Source: Urophycis tenuis (taxonomy: Eukaryota; Chordata; Actinopteri; Gadiformes; Phycidae). Taken from it: 64,000 nt of DNA. Location of the stretch: positions 2,594,636-2,658,635 of the forward strand of contig JAXIVH010000021.1 of NCBI GenBank assembly GCA_036785325.1, in the 5' to 3' direction. Below, piece by piece: positions 10,939-23,399 of the stretch. The position numbers and the translations under genes were made by a program. Position 1 is the stretch's first letter; each line of letters begins with the position of its first letter. The notes beneath the pieces are model-generated. The model had not been told where the DNA came from. It searched no databases and saw nothing but the letters and a program-made list of their open reading frames with translations.

Positions 10939-13900
10939 TGGCCCGGGATGTGCTGATGTTCTCTATGTTCTCGATGCTTGTGATGCAGTTGTTCTGCAGC
11001 TTGCTGCAGGCCAGCCGGATGTACTCCCAGAAGCTGCGCTGTCCATCCGAGCTGAACCAGCCCCCTGAACCTGCTCCAGAGAACACAGTACCCACTCAGA
11101 ACCACTGCTGCTGCTGGGGGGGTCCAGGTCCGCAGACCACCATGAGATAACATACATAACATAACATCACATTTTGTCGTGTTGCATCTGAAGCTCTAAA
11201 GCTCTAAGCTTTGCTGACCCCAGCGTTAACAAGGGAAGACTTGGTATAAAGGATTGAAAAAAAACATCCTTCTATTATATTATTATGTGTATGTGTAAAT
11301 AAATATAAACTACCATGGTACCTATATGTTATGGTACCACCATGTTATCTGTACGTTGTGGTACCACCATGGTACCTGTATGTCATGGTACCACCATGGT
11401 ACAGTACCTGTATGTCATGGTACCACCATGGTACCTGTATGTCGCGGTACCACCCTGTTATCTGTATGTCGTAGTACCTCTGAATCGGTGGCTGAGAATG
11501 TGCTCCAAGATGGCGGCGAAGTTGAGGAACTCCTCGGACGAGTCATCTATGGGCTCGGCTGTGTACTTTTCGAGGAGCGTCTTGACAGAAAATCTGCGAC
11601 ACAGAGGACAACAGAAGTGTGTGAATATACACAGAAGGGGGTTCGGGTTGCAGGTTTTGCTTCGCGGCGACCGGGAACGCTAAAGAAGCCGGCGTTCAGC
11701 ACGCCACGGCGTGGGGTCGCGCGGCCCACAGCCCAGCGCACTACAGTACCCAGAGGCATCCGCCGCCCCGGCCGCTATATTGAAGATTCTTTTAGTGGGA
11801 ACCTCGCCATCTAATCATACTGATGTCACCCCGATTGTCCTGCCTGTACATTGTGTTCCTACACAATGTACCCCTTGACTCCTTTGGCAGCGTTGTCATG
11901 ACAACAATACAATTGACCCCCTGTCTACAGCCGGGGCAGATGACACGGCCGGCGGCGCCCCAGCCCTGGGTCGACTGCGGCGCTCCGCAGGCCACGTCGC
12001 CCCGTGTCTTCGAACCGCACAGTGATCCAATCACACACGCGTACCCCCCCCTCCCTCTTCACACAGTGGTCCCATCTATTTAGGGCCACCGCCGCCACAC
12101 TTTGGGCTTTTGATCTCACGTTGCTCACACCGAAGCCGGCGCCGTCGCGGAGAGCATGCAGCTGGCGCGTTAGGAGCCAGGAGCAGGGAGCCAACGAGCC
12201 ACGAGCTGGGACCCAGGAGCCGGGAGCCAGGGGGAGCCAGGGGGAGCCAGGCTCGGAGCCAGGGGTAAGGCTGACCGCCCCCATGGGCAACACCAGCATC
12301 ACCGAGGGCAAGACGGCCCTCGCCTTGGGCAACACCTCCATCGCCAGGGGGAAGACCACCGTGTCGATGGGCAAGTCCTCCATCTTCAGGGGAGTGACCA
12401 CCACCTCCATGGGAGACTCCACCATCCAGAGGGAGAAGACCACAGTGGCTCTGGGACGGGCCAGCTTCACCAGAGGCACTACCACCACTTCCTTCCGCAA
12501 AGCGTTAATGTCCAAACGCCGGACAACTTAAATGGACAGCACTCCGGGAGCCAGGGCTAAGACGCCGCGTCCCGCCCACAAGCCCTCCAAAAAAGACTTG
12601 AACTTGGACGACGAATGGAAAACGGCATTCCTGTCGAGCAAGACCACTTTCACCAAAGGCAAGGCTTCCCTCCTGAAAACTAAGTACGCCATCTCCTGGG
12701 GCAAATCCTCCGTGTCCTGGAGCCGGACCACCATCACCTTGGGCAAGACCACCGTGGCGGTGGGCAAGACCTCCGTCACCAGGGGGGAGACCACCAGCAC
12801 CCTCACCACGCTGACCTTCAGCCATGGGACCAAGACCGTGTCCGTGGTCAAAACTGTCCTCACCAGGGGCAAGGAGACTCACAGCAACATCTACTGGGAT
12901 TTTCACACGTGAACACATGTCTCAGTGTAATCAGTGTCCACAGGTCAGTAAAGGCACCAGACGCCGGGCTAACCATTTACCATCAATGAGCTCTGTTGTG
13001 GAAAAACGACGTTGTGGGTTTGTGTGTGAAATTTTTTTGTTCATGTCTTACGTCTGACAGCCGGTATGTGTTTTCATGGGAGAAGGGGCCAAGTAGGAGG
13101 CAATGCATTCTAAGCGCTGTGGGCCGCTGCAGTGATCATTATTCACAGTGTTGAGACGTGCCGGGGAGCCGGCCGTACGGAGAGGGGGGGTGGTCTTCAG
13201 TGTGTGGAGACGTGCGAGGGCGTTGCCACAGCTGTGTTCACTACTTTGTTCTCCATACTGTTCATGTACAGCCAAATTAAACAGATCTCCGTATCTCCGT
13301 ATACGACCACTGCAGCCTGCGTGGGGATGAGGGCGGCCGGTGGGCGGTCTTGTTGCCCGCACACAAGCATCCCCGTAACAATGCTATTCTGTTGACTAGA
13401 AACAAAACAACTTTTTGAACTATGAACCACGAACTAGAACTACTGTAAGGAAAAGAGGAAAAAAAAACGAAAATGTAACCGTTATAAAAAGTAACAATGC
13501 CTAAACACTGCTCTTGCTTGGCTTGATTATTTTCAATTGATTTACACATCTGCTTTTTTTCTTAACATCAAATTACGTGAAATGACACGAGCTGGGTGTA
13601 AATAAAGACAAACGGTGTGTGCGCTCAAATCAAGGAGGACAAAACACTGTGAGGGATTTCTCCACCAGGTGTAAGAGACCACGCCCGTGTTCAGAGCAGA
13701 CCCCAGCCTCCTCACAGTGCAGGCGGGGGGGGGGGGGGGGGGGGGGGGGAACATCAGGCAGGTCCTCCATAAGAGGCCCTTCACCTCCCGTCTGGTTTCG
13801 TTGTTAAGCATATCCTTCCATACACCACACTGCGCATCCCCGCGCCCCACCGGGGATGACATGTCTTTTATCAGGGGATGTGGAGAGACAAAGGCACAGA

Positions 13901-16465
13901 AAGAAAGTGATGTCACCACAGATTGTCCCCCTCCGCAACAATGTCTCCTTCAGCTGTCACTGGTGGCGCCGCGGGCCCCCGGGGGACAATCGCGCCACTG
14001 TCCCGCCCGTCCCCGCAGTGAGGCAGTGGGCGCCTACGTCTGCCTCTGTCCATTCACGGGGACGCAGGGGTGGTATGTGGCCTTCCACGGCCCACGTCTG
14101 GCCGCTCAACGAGGGCATTATGTGACACGGGGGCTGCAACCCTCAACCCGTAGAATTCTGCGGCGCTGCCCGCCACCAGCCACTCGCCATTCCGGAGAAC
14201 GGGGTCGGGGGGAAACCACAGAGCCACTGCATGAGCCAGCGATGCGCCGCGCCGACTGAGCCCCAGACTACGCCGCAGCACCCGGGTCCAGACCGCCACG
14301 ACCGGCGCCGACGCCGCCGCCGCCGCCAAGACCACCGGGACCGCCGCCGCCACCGCCACACCGATGGGCAACACCAGCATCACGGAGGGCAAGACCGCCC
14401 TCTCGCTGGGGAACACCACCATCAAGAGGGGCAAGACCAAGATCGCCATGGGGAGCTCCTCCATCACCAGGGGCCGGAGCACCACCTCCCTGGGAGCCTC
14501 CACCATCACCAGCGGCAAGACCAAGATCGCCCTGGGCAGCGCCTCCTTCAGCCGGGGGACCACCACCACGTCGTTCCGGAAAGCCTTCTTCCCGAAGCGC
14601 GCTTCCAAGACCCTCTAGACCGGAGGGTCCCGGGGCGTCGGGGAGGGGGGGCAGACCGGGGACAGACCAGACCACGCCACCACAGGGACCACATGCAGAC
14701 GATACCGGGGCCCCCGTGCAGGGAGCGCCCCTCCGGACTTTTGAAACTGGATTACATTGTCACTGGGAACTTTTGCTTTTTTGACCATGCAGGATTTCTC
14801 AAGGAGACAGGTCAGTGTCATGGGAGTGTCCCCTGCACCGCAGAACGCGCTCGTTGTGTCAGCAGTAGCGATTAGCACGCCGGGTAGCACAACAACACTT
14901 CACCAGACACCGAACCGAATCCACTGAAAAACAAGACACTACTTTGACTGGGGTTTGCTTTCTGTCTGCCCATTATCACCACTCAAATCCATCACATCAT
15001 CACATTTCAGATTAAGTTGTAGCGAGAGGTCGGTCTGCATTAGGGTGTGACGGGGGGGGATGTTCCACAGGGGGGGGGTAGAACTATCGGGATAACGTTT
15101 CTCCGCTCTGATTCCTAAAGCCGCTCCGGTGCGTGAACCCGGTGCACTTAACACCGTAGTAGAATAGCGTGAAAGTTGCTACGGTGGTGCTAAAGGAGGG
15201 GGTGGGCAGCAGCAGCCGGGGGGAACTCGCATGCCTCTGATGCTAATGGCTGTAGTAGCGCGGCAGCACGCTCGTGGTACGATTTGACACAGAAAAACAA
15301 CGACTCAGATCCTCCTCACAAGTGTCTTTTGTCCGCCCCCCCTCCACCACCACCATGCCCCCCCCCCCCCCCGCCCCCCTCGCACGATCTCCTTGGCTCC
15401 GGGCCAAGCCGCCACTCTTCGTCGCTCCTCTTCAAATGCCTCCTCTTGTTCCCATTGTTCCCCCGCGATACTCACACAGGTCTGCGTGACCCCGTGACCC
15501 CGCTTCACGCATCAGGCATCCACGTTCACAACCAACACAGCTTCAGCCTAACCCCCGTGTTTTGGTTTGGTTTTTACTTTCGATAACCCGTTAATCAATA
15601 CCACTAATCGCCTTGACCTCTCTCCCACTTCAAAGCCGGCTGCCTACTGGGGCGCAGGCTGCAGCCTTCGGAGGTAACATCTTAACTAAACAGAGAGAAA
15701 GGAAAGGCAGGATGGTCTTATGGTGGTGGAGCAAGCGAAGCCTCGACGCCCACGTACAGTCTCTCTCTCTGTCTCTCTCTCTCTCTCTCTCCTCTTTCCC
15801 CCCCCCCCCCCCCCCCCCCCACCACCTGGACCCCCTGCTGCTCCGCTTCCCCATCTCTGTTGTGCTACCATTAGCCACGCCATTTTTCTCGCCAGGCCAC
15901 ACAATCAGGCCACGCCCCGGACCGCTGTGTCCGGACGGGGGGGGGGGGGGGGCACGCGCCTCCGAGGGCCGGCGCCGTGGGGTCCGATCTCAATCCGGGA
16001 TAAAACAAGTGTCGTGTTGCTTTGATGGACATGTGATGGAAATCTGATGGAGGTTCAGAGCTCAGGGTGTGTCTCCCTCCCTGCACAGGTCACAGGGGTG
16101 AGTCGGGGGTGAGTCAGGGCTATGTTGGTCAGAGTAAGTGTCAGTTATGTAACAAAGTAGGTGTGTGAAGGACGAGGTTTTCATTGGGTTGGGAAGACCC
16201 CGGGAGCCGCGATGACGACATTGTTCAGTGGACAAAACATTGCGCAACATCAGATAAAGTGGTGCGGCTGGTAGTGGGACGAAGGAGTGGATGGCTGATG
16301 GAGGATAATGAAACAGCAGTGGGCCTTCGCTTGATAAAATGTACACCAGCCTCTGCTGTCATCCCACAGACCAGATTTATTTTCATCAAAGCACCGGCGA
16401 GATAGTACGGCCCCTGGGCAAGGCAGAGGTTGCACTGTCAGTGCTGAACCACCACACGCACTCAC

Positions 16466-16496
<31 letters not shown>

Positions 16497-19400
16497 TGCA
16501 GACACACACACACACAGGGCCACAGAGCAACTCAAACAAAGGACGGCAAGCAGAGAGAACCAGCGCCGGCCAAGTGAGGAGAGGGACTGCGGGAGAGAGA
16601 GAGAGAGAGACGGAGAGATGCGGTCGGGCGGGTCCAGAGCTCCAGAACACTCCATCACTCGGTTCCGAAGGAGCAGAACTCGAGAAACGCACGTCAACGC
16701 CACGTGAACCCGTGGGCTCCGGTTTCACGGTGCACTTTCAGAACCGCACTGGCCGAGACTCCGCCACCGAGAGAACCCTCAAAGAATTCAGTCAGAACCA
16801 GAAGCAGAACCTGACCGGCCCCGGGGCGCCCACGGCGACGCCGCAAGACGCCGCCGGCCACGTCTCACTCATCTCGTTTGTTCTTCTCTTAGGTTCCCTG
16901 TGACAACACCGACGCTGCTCGCCCGGGTCACGGACCTCAGCGCCAACACTCTTAGCGAGGAGAACAAGGTGTTACTCACTAACAAAACAACTCCCACACA
17001 CACACACGCTAAAGTACAGCTTGGGGCCACAAGACAGAGAGCTTCAGCATTCGTTTCAGTGAAGAGTTACCTGGTTTCACCCAGAGCTCCAGACCAGCCT
17101 ACTTCTGGGCTGCTCGCCCTTCACTCCCATCTCAGAAAAATGCTAATTGGACTAGCATGGGAACGTCAGCAGTATGCAAAAGTACGCCCTGGCCCTGACA
17201 TGAGAGATTAAAAAAAAAAGTAAAAGTGTTGCCCGTAGCAACTGCATGAAGTGGCGAGAGATTAGGATCCATCTGTTATTTCTTTTGGCTGTGAGACATT
17301 TCGCATGTGCTCACAAGCATCATCGATTTTCTTCTTCTTCTTCTTCTGCTGTTGTTGTTTCTCCTGTGGTCGGTTTCATTCTCAGACTTGTGGAATGGTG
17401 CATATTTCTCTGAATTATTTTTTTAATTTCTGCCATGTGTCCCAGTGCAGCAAATAGTTTACAAAAGGTGTTGCAGACCCAGCCTGTTGACCCTCTCCAG
17501 GTCCTGTACTGTATGTGTTCTCCATTGTGTCGTTTTAATCTTGAGAAGAAAAACTGGTTCTAGGTTTTATGAGGCTACTGATCAGGGATCTGTCACGGGG
17601 GCATAAAATAGATAAACGATCCCAAATCACTTTAAAACATTTTCGGCAAACACAGAAAGGTAGAGACCTGAAACATGGGCCAGCCAGTGCAGTAAATCTC
17701 AAAACCCCAAGAAACAGACAGGCGGTGAAACAACATGAAAGGCATCTGGAAACCGCTGAGCACGGCCTCAAACCCCCTGAAGTGATCAAACACAATGAAG
17801 TGAACCGTAGGAAATTGAATCCGTTTATCTGTGTGTGTTGATGTTGTGTTAAAATAGATAATAGTGGAGGAATCGATAGGTCTTGTTCTATATGCATACA
17901 TGTATTAGAGAACCACCAGCCGGTGTGCTAACCCAGGACTAACCCAGGCCTAGCTGAGCTCTAGTTAAACCCTCTGAAAGCAGCCGTCTCCGTGTCCCGT
18001 CCGCCACAAGCCCGTGCAGAGCACAGAGTCCTGGTTCTGTGCTGCGCTGCTCCTAGCCAGGACGCGCTCTAAGCAAACACAGTACCCGGGCCGTGGACAC
18101 TGAGGCCCGGCTCAGGCCCGGCTCAGGTCCAGCCCAGCGCAGCCCCCATGGATACAGTGTCAATCTCTCACCCACACTCAAAGAACAAACAACAACAACA
18201 ACAACAACAACAAAAATCGCACCCAAAAAAGAAATTGACTACTTGAACGCCATCTACTGTCAGTGGAATGTGCTTGAGGTGGGGAAGTGAGGGAGGCACG
18301 TTCGTGTACAAAACAGCCCGGCTGCCATTTTGAGGGACAGGGGCTGGGAGGGGGCTCCATCAGAGAGGCACAGGGATGGTCTGAAAACCTAATCAATGTC
18401 ATGTCCTTCATTAAACCACAAAACAGTGGAAGGAATTTGTGTATTTAAGCCTTACTGATGAAAAAAAAATGCTTAATATTTATTTCAGTCTCTCTTGTCG
18501 TCTGTGTTCTGTCTGTAAACGTGTTTACATTAAAAATGCTCTAAGCCCGGTCAGTCACTGGAAGCAAACTGAACCAAATTATTGTGCATTTGCTAATCTG
18601 TTTCCGTGTCTTCTGTCTGTCATGAGAGCCTTCATGTCGAGGCGTTCTCAGTGTGTTGGTTTCTGTTCCACTACATGTGTAACTCAAGGCAAACCATATC
18701 TTTGACAGAGAGATATCGTAATAAAACAAACATGTGCTTTATTCCATTGTGTGTTTATTTTTGCGTCGAGTCTTTTCCTTATCAGTTTGTTTGCGTTCAG
18801 GCCTCGTTCATCACGCGGTCAGCAGCACGAACCCATGGCCTGGAACGGCCGGTGTTCAACATAATCTACAAAGTGCTGCTCATGACATCACTTCCATGGC
18901 AATAAATACCGTTCCCTTGACAACCGAGCAAGAATACTTGAGCTCATCTCGGTAACACAGTAGACACATACATTAGCAGGATTTACATTCCAACATGGAC
19001 TGGCCCTCCCATGCATGCTCTGCCGTGGCCACAGCAGACCCACTGAGCCCAGCTGCCACAGAGATGACAATTAGCCTAAAGCCCTCCACACGGGGAAAAC
19101 AATGGAGCCCTGTAGGCCTACCTACTGCCATGTCAACTGCTGACAACACAACCACAACCACAACCACGCTGCACACATTGTGGTCTTAAGATCTGTGTGT
19201 CAGGGCATGCATTACACAGGATGACTGGATGACACCCAAGCATTGTGGTAGCCATATGCTACATACTTGTAAAACATTACAACATGAGAGGAGGGCAATG
19301 CCTGATGGCTGGCTTGTTAATATGCTACAGTGAAATGTAGGGATATTTGATGATTAAGCATCAGCTTAAATATTTCTTGCAGATCAAGGCACATATACAG

Positions 19401-20129
19401 TATGATGATCTCCATTGTATGTGCATGGACCTTTGGACATGAGCAACCAGTAGTGAATGTAACATGTGAACATGATTAACATAATAAACAGATGACATAG
19501 CTTTGGCTCTCAATTGTGTGTTGTGCCAACTCCCCTCCAGCTCCTCGGACAACTGCTACCGGAGCATCCATTCATTTCTTTAAACGTCCTTGTCCGAGAA
19601 TAAAAGGCCAGAGCCGGTCGCAGGTCGGAGGGAGGATACTCAGCCTCAGATTATTAACCCCCTCGGCCCGAATGTGCCGGTTATTAATTATGATCACGAC
19701 TCCCCTCTTGAGCAGAAAGTCGTGCCTTCAATACGTAGGCCCAGATAAACACAGATGAATAAGCCACGTAGCCCGATCACGGATGTGATGACGGGGGTAG
19801 CTGAAGGTGAAAGCGCACCTGCAGCCTCAGAGATAGCATAGCATTGATTCACCACCCGGATCATCATGGATGACAATATAACATGAATGTCTGCGTCGGT
19901 GACACAGTCTACATTCCCACAGCCGTCCCTTATTCATGTGAATACATTGAAACATCACCCCCCCTGACCATCCCTGGATGACAACGGAGCATCACAGGGG
20001 GGTTGCTGGCATGATAGCAAGAAGATGATGTGGCGTGACAGCCCAATACCTGCAGACCGTGATCAGGTTCTTTCGCTCCACACAGACGCTTCGCGTAGAT
20101 GCTTTTTTCGATGTCAACCCCATAGCCAT
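4756..20129 (-). CDS. rundc3a: RUN domain-containing protein 3A
   Basis: Eleven minus-strand coding exons: 20129-20050, 11593-11478, 11064-10937, 10532-10447, 9882-9793, 8864-8784, 8208-8043, 6617-6460, 6239-6126, 5459-5377 and 4898-4756. All phases agree and give 414 residues, against about 446 for human RUNDC3A. The start is the first in-frame ATG after an upstream TGA and reads MAMGLTSKKAS. VERKNLITVCR and FSVKTLLEKYTAEPIDDSSEE open the RUN domain (about residues 20-190), followed by WFSSDGQRSFWEYIRLACSK and TVLTGMLIGLSAIDF. A coiled coil fills exon 8 (about 250-301, YLEELVRLRESQLK). The C-terminus TPSMLGLCGSL to PALSPS is typical of RUNDC3A rather than RUNDC3B. RUNDC3A is a neuronal RUN protein known as a Rap2 effector. 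Intron 1 is 8.5 kb and holds antisense ORFs. The 5' end is divergent from rnf113a. Teleosts often keep two copies; which one this is cannot be told. Confidence 0.95.
4981..5070. repeat. Purine tract followed by (CCG)n
   Basis: A (GA)n run grades into nearly pure A, then into CCG trinucleotides. It lies in the last rundc3a intron, about 85 bases upstream of the final exon's acceptor; on the transcript strand the tract is polypyrimidine. Confidence 0.9.
6636..7365. repeat. 23-bp minisatellite in rundc3a intron 7
   Basis: About 30 tandem copies of a 23-base unit (core CGCGGTTACAGCCCAACG), with variants such as CACGG, CCAGAGTAAC and GCGGTCAC. It begins roughly 18 bases upstream of the exon 8 acceptor at 6617, so it overlaps the polypyrimidine and branch-point zone. 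Because 23 is not a multiple of three, it yields long spurious repeat ORFs on both strands. Confidence 0.95.
7440..7856 (-). mobile_element. tRNA-derived SINE with duplicated head
   Basis: Read on the minus strand it has a tRNA-like head with A-box-like TAGCTCAGTGTGTAGAG and B box GGTTCGATCCC, a body, and a tail containing AAATGCAGAGAACGAATTTC, the tail shared by many fish SINEs. A second A-box head lies upstream (about 7787-7856 on the plus strand), separated by telomere-like CCCTAA units. It sits in rundc3a intron 7. Confidence 0.8.
8436..8494. mobile_element. SINE/LINE tail fragment
   Basis: Contains TCGCTTTGGATGAAAGCGTC and TGCTAAATG, a 3'-tail core shared by many fish SINEs. No tRNA head is seen beside it. 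It lies in rundc3a intron 6. Confidence 0.55.
10171..10406. repeat. (GT)n with GCGTGC and GCATGT variants
   Basis: Compound alternating purine-pyrimidine array in rundc3a intron 4, starting about 40 bases beyond the exon 4 donor. Long Val/Cys/Ala or His/Thr frames through it are repeat artefacts. Confidence 0.95.
10859..10936. repeat. (CA)n abutting the rundc3a exon 3 donor
   Basis: The array ends at 10936 and the exon ends at 10937, so on the transcript strand the donor GT is the first unit of a (GT)n run about 39 repeats long. Confidence 0.95.
11318..11477. repeat. 27-bp minisatellite at the rundc3a exon 2 donor
   Basis: Tandem copies of a unit around GGTACCACCATGGTACC with CTGTATGTC spacers. 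It is rich in GGTACC and CCATGG palindromes. The copy nearest the exon supplies the donor (GTACTACG on the minus strand). Confidence 0.85.
12151..12282 (+). repeat. GGAGCCAG-type repeats upstream of the first heptad-repeat ORF
   Basis: Degenerate GGAGCCAG/GGGAGCCA units make a GA-rich leader directly before the ATG at 12283. A five-codon upstream ORF (ATG at 12155, ending TAG) lies at its start. The frame is open from the 12283 ATG back into the leader, so a longer N-terminus is possible, but nothing supports it. Confidence 0.6.
12283..12531 (+). CDS. Heptad-repeat protein A, unknown function (82 aa)
   Basis: I do not recognise this protein. It is intronless as seen and starts at CCATGGGC, a strong initiation context. 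It consists of 11 perfect seven-residue units of pattern G-x-[TS]-[TS]-[IVF]-x-[RLM], for example GNTSITE, GKTALAL and GKSSIFR, and ends in a basic tail (FRKALMSKRR). There is no Cys and no signal peptide or membrane segment. A short beta strand with a Gly turn per heptad is my structural inference. It aligns without gaps to the ORF at 14364 for 74 residues, about 55 of them identical. About 17 codons differ only synonymously in this frame, which argues that the plus strand codes. It lies antisense inside rundc3a intron 1, and its stop codon is followed at once by the ATG of the next ORF. Confidence 0.6.
   Translation: MGNTSITEGKTALALGNTSIARGKTTVSMGKSSIFRGVTTTSMGDSTIQREKTTVALGRASFTRGTTTTSFRKALMSKRRTT
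12532..12912 (+). CDS. Heptad-repeat protein, unknown function (126 aa)
   Basis: It begins at the ATG directly after the TAA of the preceding ORF and is in the same frame. About 27 residues rich in Pro, Lys and Arg (ARAKTPRPAHKPSKKD) are followed by about 14 heptads of the same class, such as GKSSVSW, GKTTVAV and GKTSVTR. It ends without the FRKA tail, in IYWDFHT. The repeats are more diverged than those of the other two ORFs. It could be a second cistron, a readthrough extension of the first ORF, or the 3' part of a gene broken by a stop. A candidate AATAAA for both lies at 13601. No family is recognised. Confidence 0.5.
   Translation: MDSTPGARAKTPRPAHKPSKKDLNLDDEWKTAFLSSKTTFTKGKASLLKTKYAISWGKSSVSWSRTTITLGKTTVAVGKTSVTRGETTSTLTTLTFSHGTKTVSVVKTVLTRGKETHSNIYWDFHT
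13601..13606 (+). terminator. Candidate poly(A) signal for the heptad-repeat ORF pair
   Basis: AATAAA about 690 bases after the stop at 12912, in A/T-rich sequence. It is the first canonical hexamer I see on this strand. Confidence 0.35.
13725..13749. repeat. Run of 25 G
   Basis: Uninterrupted G homopolymer in rundc3a intron 1. Its true length in the genome may differ from the assembly. Confidence 0.95.
14364..14618 (+). CDS. Heptad-repeat protein B, unknown function (84 aa)
   Basis: Close paralogue of the ORF at 12283. It has the same first 13 residues (MGNTSITEGKTAL), the same 11 heptads in register (GNTTIKR, GSSSITR, GSASFSR) and the same TTTTSFRKA junction to a basic tail, here FFPKRASKTL. 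It is intronless as seen. The ATG follows a (CCG)n leader and is in fair context (ACACCGATGG). Differences from the paralogue fall mostly at third codon positions or exchange similar residues. No poly(A) signal is obvious nearby. It lies antisense in rundc3a intron 1. The function is unknown and I cannot name a family. Confidence 0.6.
   Translation: MGNTSITEGKTALSLGNTTIKRGKTKIAMGSSSITRGRSTTSLGASTITSGKTKIALGSASFSRGTTTTSFRKAFFPKRASKTL
14619..20049. other. Remainder of rundc3a intron 1
   Basis: No further coding family or heptad repeat is found. It holds a (CT)n/poly-C tract (about 15760-15822), poly-G and poly-C runs (15360-15373, 15938-15953), a (CA)n near 16466-16520 and otherwise unique A/T-balanced sequence. 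Open frames here show no family resemblance. Confidence 0.5.
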
Positions 20130-20697
20130 TTCTGTTCGGATGGAGACCGATCCCTTTCATCAGAGGTTCGGAGCCCTTCGGAGTCCCAGGCTGCGCGAGG
20201 ACTCCTCCCTCCACGGCCCTGTGCTGTAGGAGAAAGATCCGGTGCCCTCTGCGGGGAAGGGAAGAGATGCTGAGGAGAGGGCAGGAGGAGTGCATCAGCC
20301 CGACGACGTAAACATGAGCAAAATCAAGTTGGACTCCCGATCACGAATCGCCGAGCTGCATGCATGGGTCTGCGCCCCTGGTGTGGCCGACGGGTTTTTT
20401 TTTTTTTATCTCCCCCAAAAATACGTCAGAACCTTGAAATCGCCGTTGTTCGTTTGATCAAAAGCACAGTATCTTAGCATACACGGTTGAATGAAAGCGT
20501 ACCCGTTTTAAAAATGCACTAAATTATAATTCATTCCACGAGAAAGTGTGTTTCAATAGAGGAACATAAAAAATATAATACATGTGGTGTAATTTCGATG
20601 ACTTGCCAGTAGATGGTGCGATGGCTCGACGAGCAGCGCCTCTACTCCAGGCCGCCAGGGGGCGCTGCTGCGCGGCTTCGGTCTCAGTGTTTGGAAG
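20130..20697. promoter_or_regulatory. Shared 5' region of rundc3a and rnf113a
   Basis: The two start codons face away from each other 568 bases apart, so the promoters must lie here or overlap. CGGCTTCGG and AAGATGGCGG, the latter YY1-like and overlapping the rnf113a start, are visible. No TATA box is obvious. Bidirectional activity is inferred from spacing only. Confidence 0.5.
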
Positions 20698-23311
<2,614 letters not shown>

Positions 23312-23380
23312 TCCTCCGTTGGTGTTCCTCGCATTTCCACTCGTCTTCTTCAGCTGTCTGTCCTTGTCAATTTGTTTTTG

Positions 23381-23386
23381 AATAAA
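23381..23386 (+). terminator. Poly(A) signal of rnf113a
   Basis: AATAAA 70 bases after the stop codon, followed by a T-rich stretch. This gives a very short 3' UTR. Confidence 0.8.
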
Positions 23387-23399
23387 TAATATTTTTTCG

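Larger units (their letters stand above)
12913..14363. other. Spacer between heptad-repeat ORFs
   Basis: No family-like coding sequence. It contains a candidate AATAAA (13601), a run of 25 G (13725-13749) and GC-rich sequence ending in (CCG)n before the next ORF. Confidence 0.5.

Noticed and set aside
11925..12515. 196-residue minus-strand repeat ORF opposite the heptad ORFs
   Set aside because: Codon differences between paralogous copies are synonymous on the plus strand, so this is the shadow. The same holds for the minus-strand ORF at 14054-14608.
12283..14618. Threonine-rich antifreeze protein
   Set aside because: Regular Thr recalls solenoid antifreeze proteins, but the unit is seven residues, there are no Cys, no TxT ladder and no signal peptide.
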